64,000 nt of DNA from contig JBFWUM010000015.1 of NCBI GenBank assembly GCA_050247255.1, positions 1-64,000 of the forward strand. The letters are read 5' to 3'. Position numbers and translations under genes: made by a program. Positions 31,411-39,000 of this stretch are shown here, piece by piece (the first letter of the stretch is position 1; each line of letters starts with the position of its first letter). The notes beneath the pieces are model-generated. The model worked only from the letters and a program-made list of their open reading frames with translations. It did no database searches and had not been told where the DNA came from. Origin of the DNA: JBFWUM01 sp050247255. GTDB lineage: Bacteria > Acidobacteriota > Vicinamibacteria > Vicinamibacterales > UBA2999.

Positions 31411-31796
31411 CAGAGCAGAACGCACCGCTGATTCTCGTCGTCGACGATTACCAGGACGCGCGCGAGATGTACGCCGAGTACCTGCAGTTTTCCGGGTTCC
31501 GCGTCGCCGAGGCGCGCAACGGCAACGAGGCCGTGAGCCAGGCGTTCGAGCTGATGCCTGACCTGATCCTGATGGACCTGTCGCTGCCCGGCATGGACGG
31601 GTGGGAGGCGACGCGGGTGCTGAAGGCCGACACGCGAACGAAGCACATCCCGGTGGTGGCCCTGACCGGCCACGCGTTGGCTGGCGCGTCGGAAGGGGCG
31701 AAGAAGGCGGGATGTGATTCGTTCGTCACGAAGCCGTGCCTGCCCGACGACCTCGTGGTCGAGGTCCGCCGGATGCTGGGCACGGTCAAACACTAG
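31407..31796 (+). CDS. Single-domain response regulator (CheY-like)
   Basis: 129 residues with only a receiver domain: VVDDYQDAREM acidic pocket, phosphoacceptor Asp in LILMDLSLPGMDG, Thr in ALTGHA and Lys in FVTKPC. No DNA-binding output is present, so it must act by protein contact. Start overlaps the kinase stop (ATGA), indicating coupled translation and a cognate pair. A gvpF/L gene begins 9 bases downstream. Confidence 0.92.
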   Translation: MTEQNAPLILVVDDYQDAREMYAEYLQFSGFRVAEARNGNEAVSQAFELMPDLILMDLSLPGMDGWEATRVLKADTRTKHIPVVALTGHALAGASEGAKKAGCDSFVTKPCLPDDLVVEVRRMLGTVKH

Positions 31797-31805
31797 AGGA
31801 GCGAC

Positions 31806-32873
31806 ATGGCAAAGGCGAAAGGCAAGCCGCCGGGGCGGCAGAAGGCCGCGGACGGAAAGCGGGCGGAGGCGACCAGGAAGGCGCGCGGCGCGGCGCGCCC
31901 GACCAGCCAGGCCATGCCGCGCAGCATGCAGAAGCGCGGGACCGGCGACAGCCGACAGGCGGTGCAGCAGCCGAAGGCGGGGCGGGACAAGGGCACCGGC
32001 GCGCGCGGCGTCACGCGCGTCACGCGCGAGACCGAGGTGCGCGGCAGCGAGACCCGCATCGACCGCGTCGTCGAACGGGCGCCGCGCCCGAACCTGCCCG
32101 AGGTTGATCGCAGCACCGGACGCGGCCGCTACGTCTACTGCATCATCCGCGCGAGCCAGCCGCTGAAGTTCGGCGCCATCGGCATGGACGAGCAGTGGCC
32201 GGAGGTCTACACGATCAACTTCAAGGACATGGCGGCCGTCGTCTCGGACGTGCCGATCATGCCGCTCGACTCGACGCGCGAGAACGTGCTGGCACACGAG
32301 CGCGTGAACGAGACGGTGATGCGGGACCACACCGTCATCCCGATGTCGTTCGGCACCATCTTCAAGACCCGTGAGGACATCGTCGAACTGATGCGGTCGG
32401 CTTACGAGGCATTCGCCGACGTGCTCAACAAGATGCAGGACAAGCTCGAGTTCGGCCTCAAGGTCCTGTGGGACCGCGACGAGATCGTCCGCGCCATCGA
32501 GACCGAGGACGAGGACATCCACCGGCTGAAGTCGGAGATCTCGTCGCAGAAAGGGTCGACCTACTTCGCGCGCATGCAGTACGGCCGGCTGATCGACTCG
32601 GCGCTGCAGCAGCGGTCGGAACGCTACGTAGCCGAGTTCCTGCAGCGGCTGCGCGACGTGTCGGTGGCCTCGCGCGTGAACCGCGCCATCGGCGACAAGA
32701 TGATCATGAACGCCGCGTTCCTGGTGCAGCGCGAGCTCGAGCAGGCGTTCGACCGCCGCATCAAGGAGATCGCCTCGCAGTTCGACAAGCTGACGTTCAA
32801 GTACACCGGGCCGTGGCCGCCGTACAACTTCGTCAACATCCGGCTCAAGTTGGAGCGCGCCGGGCAGCATTAG
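31806..32873 (+). CDS. Gas vesicle protein GvpF/GvpL, copy 1, with basic N-terminal extension
   Basis: 355 residues. The GvpF/L domain starts near residue 107 (GRYVYCIIRA) and ends in the family signature TGPWPPYNFVNI. The preceding 105 residues are rich in Lys, Arg, Gly and Ala with no predicted fold, an addition not seen in standard GvpF. GvpF/L proteins bind GvpA and are needed for shell nucleation. The extension could bind nucleic acid or another Gvp protein. AGGAG lies 7 bases before the ATG. Confidence 0.88.
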   Translation: MAKAKGKPPGRQKAADGKRAEATRKARGAARPTSQAMPRSMQKRGTGDSRQAVQQPKAGRDKGTGARGVTRVTRETEVRGSETRIDRVVERAPRPNLPEVDRSTGRGRYVYCIIRASQPLKFGAIGMDEQWPEVYTINFKDMAAVVSDVPIMPLDSTRENVLAHERVNETVMRDHTVIPMSFGTIFKTREDIVELMRSAYEAFADVLNKMQDKLEFGLKVLWDRDEIVRAIETEDEDIHRLKSEISSQKGSTYFARMQYGRLIDSALQQRSERYVAEFLQRLRDVSVASRVNRAIGDKMIMNAAFLVQRELEQAFDRRIKEIASQFDKLTFKYTGPWPPYNFVNIRLKLERAGQH

Positions 32874-32875
32874 CC

Positions 32876-33259
32876 ATGTTCCTGCTCGACTCCCTGATGA
32901 TCTCGGGCATTCGCTGGGCCCTCGAGACGACGCTCACCGCGGCGGAAGCCGAGATGAACGACGACACGGCCCTGCACGAGCAGCTGCTCGAGGCGGAAAT
33001 GCGCCGCGAGATGGGGGAGATCACCGACGCGGAGTTCGGCGAGATCGAAGCCGACCTGCTTGGCCGCATCCGCGAGATCAAGGAGCGGCGCGACGGGGCG
33101 TCCGGACCGATTGCGCTCGGCGGCGCCGAGCCGCTGGCCGTGTCGCCGGACAGCCGCTTCGAGGTGCAGGCGACCGTGTCGGGGGACTTCCACCAGGACC
33201 CGCCGCCCGCTCCGCCCGCGCGCCCGGCGCCGCGCCGGTCTAAGATCCGGCGGCAGTGA
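32876..33259 (+). CDS. gvpG: Gas vesicle protein GvpG
   Basis: 127 residues; the ATG at 32876 is 2 bases after the preceding stop codon. The N-terminal 75 residues show GvpG traits: a hydrophobic start MFLLDSLM, then helices with LLEAEMRREMGEITDAEFGEIEADLLGRIREI. A Pro/Ala/Arg-rich tail of about 45 residues follows and exceeds the usual GvpG length of around 80-90. GvpG is an assembly accessory factor. The 3' end overlaps the next gene by 4 bases. Confidence 0.82.
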   Translation: MFLLDSLMISGIRWALETTLTAAEAEMNDDTALHEQLLEAEMRREMGEITDAEFGEIEADLLGRIREIKERRDGASGPIALGGAEPLAVSPDSRFEVQATVSGDFHQDPPPAPPARPAPRRSKIRRQ

Positions 33260-34023
33260 CCGCTTCACTCACCTATCTCTTCTGCGTCGTGCGCGCCGGG
33301 CGGAAGCCCGCCGTCGGACGCCTGCCCGCGCACCTGCCGGGCGCCGGCCCGTTGCGCCTGCTCGACGTTGATCCGTCCACGTGGCTGGTCGTCGCCAGCG
33401 TGCCGGCGAACGAGTACGACGAAGCGGCGCTGGCCGCGGGACTGCTCGACATGGACTGGGTCGGGCAGCGCGCGATGGCGCACGAAGCGGTGGTCGAACA
33501 GTTCCTCGGCGCGCGCGCCGTGCTCCCCATGCAGCTCTTCGCCCTGTTCACCTCCGACGAGCGCGCGGTGGCGCACGTGCGACGGAGCTGGCGCAAGGTG
33601 GCCCGCATCCTGGCGCGCATCGACCGCCAGCACGAGTGGGGCGTCCGGCTGACGTTCGACGAAAAGAGCGCCCAGGAACAGGCGGGCGGCGCCCGGACCA
33701 GGCGGACCCTTCGATCCGGCGTCGAGTACCTGGCCCGCAAGCGCGATCAGCTGGCCGTGAGCCGCGCGCAGCTGGCGGCGGCCAGGACCGCGGCCAACCG
33801 CATCTACCGCGCGCTGGTGCGCGAGGCCACCGATGCGCGCCGCCGCACCAGCCTCGAGCGGTCGGCGCCAGGCTCGCGCCTGCTGCTGGATGCCGCGTTC
33901 CTGGTGCCGACCGGCCGGGCCGCCAGGTTCCGCGCCGCGCTGCGCCAGCAGGCCAGGGCGCTCGACGCAGCCGGCGTGGTCGTGTCGCTCACGGGCCCCT
34001 GGCCGCCGTACAACTTCGTCTGA
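33256..34023 (+). CDS. Gas vesicle protein GvpF/GvpL, copy 2
   Basis: 255 residues from a GTG overlapping the gvpG stop codon. It has LTYLFCVVRA at the start, a mid-region VLPMQLFALFTSDE, a Lys/Arg-rich helical linker and the terminal signature TGPWPPYNFV. It is the typical length for GvpL and lacks the basic extension of copy 1. Its stop shares one base with the next start. Confidence 0.88.
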   Translation: MTASLTYLFCVVRAGRKPAVGRLPAHLPGAGPLRLLDVDPSTWLVVASVPANEYDEAALAAGLLDMDWVGQRAMAHEAVVEQFLGARAVLPMQLFALFTSDERAVAHVRRSWRKVARILARIDRQHEWGVRLTFDEKSAQEQAGGARTRRTLRSGVEYLARKRDQLAVSRAQLAAARTAANRIYRALVREATDARRRTSLERSAPGSRLLLDAAFLVPTGRAARFRAALRQQARALDAAGVVVSLTGPWPPYNFV

Positions 34024-34250
34024 TGGCCCGCACACGTTCCCGCCCGCCGCGCCGGCCGCCCACCGCCTATGAGCGCGTCATGGCGGACGAAGATGCCACG
34101 CTGCTCGACCTGCTCGACAACGTCTTGAACAAGGGTGTCGTGCTGAGCGGCGACCTGACGATCGGGCTGGCGCGCATCGATCTGATCTACGCGCGCGTGT
34201 CGGTGCTGCTCTGCGCCGCCGACCGGATCCTGCCCGGTGACACGAAATGA
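34023..34250 (+). CDS. GvpA-family minor protein (GvpS/GvpJ-like)
   Basis: 75 residues. After a basic N-terminus, LLDLLDNVLNKGVVLSGDLT and ARIDLIYARVSVLLCAADRI keep the GvpA core pattern, but the DWW motif of GvpJ is absent. Position just before a GvpF/L and gvpK gene recalls GvpS of Streptomyces clusters. A minor shell or adaptor role is likely. It overlaps neighbours by 1 and 4 bases. Confidence 0.78.
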   Translation: MARTRSRPPRRPPTAYERVMADEDATLLDLLDNVLNKGVVLSGDLTIGLARIDLIYARVSVLLCAADRILPGDTK

Positions 34251-34846
34251 GCTTGCGGGTGTACGCGGTCGTGCCCGGCGCCACGCGGGCGCCAGGCGGC
34301 CCGCTGCGCCTGGTGACCGTCGGCCGGCTCGCGGCGGCCGTTGAGCGGGGCCGTGTCCGCGCGGCGACGCCGCGCAACCTCGTCGCCTACGACCGGCAGA
34401 TGCGCGTGCTGGCCGACCGTGCCGCTGCCATTCTGCCGGCGCGCTTCAACACGATCGTGGCCGACGAGGAAGAGATCGCCACCATTCTTCGCCTGCGCCG
34501 CGCGCGCCTGGGGGCCGCGCTGAAGAACGTCCGCGGGCGTGTGCAGATGACCGTGCGGGTCCCGGTGGCGCCTGTGGGCCGCGCCTTGCCGGGTTCGGCT
34601 CCAGGCACTGCATACCTCCGCTCGCGCCGCATTCCCGAGCTCGACCCGCTGCGCGCCGCCACGAAGCGCTGGGTCCGCGACGAGCGCATCGAGCCGCGTG
34701 AAGGGCTCGCATCGATCTATCACCTTGTTCCTGGCACCGCAGTCGATGCGTATCGGGACGCGCTCATCGCCGCCGCGGATGCCGCCGGCGTGCGGCTCGT
34801 GGTGACCGGTCCCTTTCCCCCATACGCGTTCGCGCAAGGCTGGTGA
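34247..34846 (+). CDS. Gas vesicle protein GvpF/GvpL, copy 3 (short)
   Basis: 199 residues. It keeps SLRVYAVVPG, ILPARFNTIVADEEEI and the end signature TGPFPPYAF, but is about 60 residues shorter than copy 2 in the central and linker parts. A third F/L paralogue in one operon is unusual in bacteria. The ATG overlaps the previous stop codon (ATGA). Confidence 0.82.
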   Translation: MSLRVYAVVPGATRAPGGPLRLVTVGRLAAAVERGRVRAATPRNLVAYDRQMRVLADRAAAILPARFNTIVADEEEIATILRLRRARLGAALKNVRGRVQMTVRVPVAPVGRALPGSAPGTAYLRSRRIPELDPLRAATKRWVRDERIEPREGLASIYHLVPGTAVDAYRDALIAAADAAGVRLVVTGPFPPYAFAQGW

Positions 34847-35262
34847 TGGCGAAGAAGAAGGCAGCGCCGAGGAAGGGGACAGGGCGCCGACGTACACCTC
34901 GCGTTGTCGCGAAGGCGGGCGGCATCACGCTCACCGAAGTCGCCGAGCTCGATGACCTGCGCGCCGAGCTGGAACGCGCCGCCGCATCGGCGAGTTCGCC
35001 CCTGCGCTGGAACGCCGATCCGGAGGACGTGCAGCGGTCGGTCGCCCAGCTGGTGCTCACCCTCGTCGAGCTCATCCGCCGGCTGCTCGAACGCCAGGCG
35101 ATCCGGCGCATGGAAGGAGGCACGCTGACGCCGCAGCAGGTTGAGGACGTCGGCGTGGCGCTGATGAAGCTGGAGGAGACCGTCCACGACATCGCGCTGA
35201 AGTTCGGCATCCCACCCGAGGACCTGAACCTCGACCTTGGCCCGATCGGGAAGCTGATGTGA
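34846..35262 (+). CDS. gvpK: Gas vesicle protein GvpK
   Basis: 138 residues from the ATG at 34846 (a GTG at 34843 is possible). After a Lys/Arg-rich N-terminus of about 30 residues, NADPEDVQRSVAQLVLTLVE, RLLERQAIRRMEGG, QVEDVGVALMKLEE and LNLDLGPIGKL match GvpK closely. It is essential for vesicle formation in other bacteria, of unknown biochemical action. Overlap with both neighbours indicates one transcript. Confidence 0.93.
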   Translation: MAKKKAAPRKGTGRRRTPRVVAKAGGITLTEVAELDDLRAELERAAASASSPLRWNADPEDVQRSVAQLVLTLVELIRRLLERQAIRRMEGGTLTPQQVEDVGVALMKLEETVHDIALKFGIPPEDLNLDLGPIGKLM

Positions 35263-35723
35263 GCCTGCCGCGGGTCGGGATCTCGCGCTGCCTCCTGGGC
35301 GAGGCCGTCCGCTACGACGGCGGCCACAAACGCAACCACGTCATCCTGTCCGCTTTCGACGCGCTGGTCGAGTGGGTGCCGGTCTGCCCCGAAGTGGAAA
35401 CGGGGATGACCACGCCCCGCGAGCCGATCGAGTTGACCGCCGGGTCTGACGGCGTCCGGGTGATCGGCCAGATCACTGGTATCGACTGGACGGAGCCGCT
35501 GGCGACCTTCGCCTCGCGACGCGTGGCGGAGCTCGAGGGCCTCGAGTTGTCCGGTTACGTCCTCAAATCAAGGTCGCCGAGTTGCGGCCTCGAGGGTCCC
35601 GGGCTCTTTGCCCGCGCGCTGCTGGCGGCGATGCCGGGCCTGCCGATCGAAGATGAACGGCGGCTGCAGGACGAGGCGGTGAGGCAGCGCTTCCTGTCTC
35701 GCGTGCTCGCCTACCGCGGCTGA
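35259..35723 (+). CDS. DUF523 family protein
   Basis: 154 residues from a GTG overlapping the gvpK stop codon (GTGA). GISRCLLGEAVRYDGGHKR, VPVCPEVETGM, PREPI and VLKSRSPSCGL are the DUF523 signatures, with conserved cysteines that may bind metal. Function unknown. Translational coupling to gvpK is unusual and may be only a read-through tenant of the operon. Its last 13 bases overlap the nei remnant on the other strand. Confidence 0.88.
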   Translation: MSLPRVGISRCLLGEAVRYDGGHKRNHVILSAFDALVEWVPVCPEVETGMTTPREPIELTAGSDGVRVIGQITGIDWTEPLATFASRRVAELEGLELSGYVLKSRSPSCGLEGPGLFARALLAAMPGLPIEDERRLQDEAVRQRFLSRVLAYRG

Positions 35724-36021
35724 CACGCCGGGCACCAGTAAGTCGATCGCTCCCTGCACCGTCAGCGCGATCCTGCCTCCACGAACTCAGCCACCGGGAC
35801 CTGGAACGCCACAGCCGCGAAGGCATCCGTGCCGATGACAATGCGCACGTCGCCCGACGGGCGCTGCCAGCGCTCGCCGGGACGGTAGAGGTGCCGGGCG
35901 CCGTGCATCCGCATGTGCGTGCGCAGCACGAGCAGTCAGACTGGAAGTGGAGGACCGCGCGGCCCGCCAGCGCCTCGTGAAGCGCGCGGGCCGCGCGGAA
36001 GATCGAGTCGCCTTCCTGCAT
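35711..36021 (-). pseudogene. Endonuclease VIII / formamidopyrimidine-DNA glycosylase remnant (nei-like), multiply deleted
   Basis: Three conserved Nei/Fpg pieces remain in order. The ATG at 36021, the base next to the Lhr stop codon, opens MQEGDSIFRAARALHEAL. After a frameshift, codons from 35935 give LRTHMRMHGARHLYRPGERW and on to AFQVPVAEFVEAGSR followed by TGA. Then RERSTYWCPACQPR, the zinc-finger end, runs in the same frame to a TAG at 35711. About 40 residues are missing at the first junction and over 150 at the second, including most of the helix-two-turn-helix domain. Lhr and Nei genes are neighbours in many bacteria, so this was probably a functional lhr-nei pair. Confidence 0.82.
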
Positions 36022-39000
36022 CTACTCGCTGAGGGTGTCGTCGCGGTCGACGTCGGACTCGGCGCTGTCGGGGTCGACGTCCCGCTTCGCCTCGCCGGCG
36101 CCGCGGATGGCGTCGACGCGATCGTGCTCCGCGTCGCTGGTTTCGTTCTGTCGCTGCGTGCCCGTCTCGCTCATCACGTCCTGATCATCGCGCGGCTCTG
36201 CCATGGATGAACCTCCGCGCCAGCGTCCCGCAATGCGGGTGCCAACGGCCGCGCCGTGTGTCCCGCTGCGGGCGATCCGGGCCTGCAGTCCCATGGCGGT
36301 GGCGGCGAACCCCTCCTCGATGAACACGCGGGCGGCCGGATGGGCGGCGGCAGCCTCGCCGTTGATCTCGGCGATCAGCATGCCCCGCCGCGCTTCATCG
36401 CGAACGGCCGCCAGGTGCAGGAGCATGCGCGCGACCTCCCGGATGACCTGCGAGCGGCGTGGCTCGTGCTCGGGAATCGACAGCAGCAGCTCCCGCTCGC
36501 CGCGACGCACGTAGGCTGCGGCGAGGCCATCGACCAGAATTACGCGCGACCCGACCGTGCGCGCCGGTCCCTCCATCGGCCACGTGAGGATCGTCCCGTA
36601 CGGGTTGCCCGGATCGGTGGCCGCCATGACCGCCGTCCGCGGCGCCTCCGGCGGCTCGCGCATGGATCGGAGCAGGTCGAGCGCAGCCGGCATTGCGAAC
36701 TGCGCGGCGCCGAGGCCGGCGACGAAGTATCCCCGTCGTACCCGCCCGGCATCGTCCATCGCCTTGAGGACCTGGTAGACCGTGCTGAAGCCGCCGGCGA
36801 TCGGCTCGGCGGCGACCGTCTCGCGCGTGACGACGCCGTGGCGCGCGAGGAGTTGCGCGGCCATCGCCGCACCCCAGGCGGTGGTTGCCGTCTTCGACGC
36901 TGCGGTCTGCGGCAGCACGGACCACCGCCCTTCCGCTTTGGGCGGGACGAGGCGGCGTGACCTGAACGAGCCGTGGGGCCGGCGGGGCGTGCGCTTTTCC
37001 TCGACGCGCCCGTACGCCCGCAGCGGGTGCAGCGTGTCGTTGGTGATGGCGCCGGCCCAGACCAGCTCCCACAGCGCGTCGACCGTTTCTGCCGGGAAGC
37101 CGCCGCCGGTGCCTTCGTGAACCGCCGCGAAGAACGAGGCGCCGTGCGCCTGCAGGTAGGTGAGGACGTCGGCCGCCCGGCCCTCGATCGCGGGGCGCTC
37201 GCCCGCGGGTGGCCTGAGCTGCGCAAGGTGATCGGTGAGGTAGAGCGAGATCCGCCCGTCGCGTTCCCCCACCGGCTCGACGCCGGCCCACATCACCTCT
37301 CCGGCCGCCATCAGCGTGTCGAGCAGGGCCGGGTGGTAATCCTCGACGCGTGCCGGGAGGACCTCGTGCTCGAGCACGGATGCGGGAATCGCGGCGCCCT
37401 GCAGCTGCTCGACGGCATCGAGCAGCGCCTCGAGGCCGCGCCGTCCCGAGCCGATGCCGTGCCACGAGACCGAGAAGCGGCCGAGCGCCTCGGCATCGAC
37501 CGGTTCGATTTCCCGGCGCAGCCGCGCGAGCGAACGGCGGCGCAAGCTGCGCAGCACGTCGGGATCGACCCATTCGCGTCCGGCGCCTCCCGGCCGGAAC
37601 TCGCCTTCGATCAGCCGCCCGGCGTCGACGAGACGCGCCAGCAGCGCCTCGACCACGGCGATCCCCAGGCTGTAGCGGTGCGCGAAGTCGGCGGCGGTGA
37701 ACGGCGCGTGCGCGCGGGCGAACCGCTGTGCGAGGTCGCCCGCAGGGTCCCGCACCGGTTCGAGCAGGCTGTCGGGCAGCCCGGATGGCAGCGGGACGCC
37801 GAACGCATCGCGATAGCGGGCCACATCCTCGACGGCAACGTAGCGCCGTTGGCCGGCGATCGGCAGGAGCACGATGCGCCTCGCGCGCTCGAGGGCATCG
37901 AGTGCAGCCTTCGTATCGGGCACGGCGGAGCGCGCGGCGATCTCCTCAGGAGACAGATCGCCGATGCGAATCAGCAGGTCGTGCAGCGCGTCGGGCGTCC
38001 GCGCCCGGTACTTCTCGTCGAGGTGCTGCAGCTGTTGCTCGAGCGCGTCGAGCGCATCGGGGTCGAGCAGTTCGCGCAGTTCCGCGTCGCCGAGGAGCTC
38101 CCGCAGTTGCGCCTGGTCCACCGACAACGCCTGCGCCCGCCGCTCTGCCAGCGGCGCGTCGCCGTCGTAGATGTAGTTGGCGACATAGCTGAAGAGCAGG
38201 GACGCGGCAAACGGTGACGGCACGCGTGAGTCGACCGTGACCACGCGCAATCCCCGCGTCCGCACGCGTCGCAGCGTGTCGACCAGCGCCGGCATGTCGA
38301 AGTGATCGCGCAGGACCTCGCGGTACGTCTCGAGCAGCACCGGAAAGGATCCGAACCGCGCGGCGACCGCCAGCAGGTCCGACGCCCGCTTGCGCTGCTG
38401 CCAGAGCGGGGTGCGCGTGCCGGGGCGCCGGCGGGGCAGCAGGAGCGCGCGCGCCGCCGCCTCACGGAAGCGCGCGGCGAAGAGGGAAGTCGATCCCAGC
38501 TGACGCAGGACCAGGCGCTCGATTTCATCCGCGTCGGGCAGCAGGAGTTCCGGATCCGGCGCCCGCTCGACTTCAGGAAAGCGGATGACGAACCCCTCGT
38601 CACCCCACATCACCTCGACGTCGGTGCCGGTGCGATCGCGAATCTGCGCCGCCGCCGCCATCGCCCATGGCGCGTGAATCCGGCTGCCGAGCGGCGACAA
38701 CAGGCACACGCGCCAGTCGCCGAGCTCGTCGAGGCACCGCTCGATCACCATGGTGCGGTCGTCCGGCACCGCGCCGGCCGATGCCTGGTCGTCGAGATAC
38801 CGCAGCAGGGTCTCGGCGGCCGCCGGTTCGAGATCGTGGTGGTGGACCAGCCGATCGACGGCCGCCCCGCGCGGCGCCGCGCGCAGCTCGCGCACCAGGC
38901 GGCCGATGGTGTAGCCAAGTTCCACGGGTCGTCCGGCCTGGTCGCCATGCCAGAACGGCATCTTGCCCGGTTCGCCCGGCGCCGGCGTGACGAGCACGCG

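Noticed and set aside
35563..36021. A 152-residue intact protein
   Set aside because: Only its first 29 residues are Nei-like; the rest is a shifted frame of the nei remnant and of DUF523, so it was called a pseudogene.
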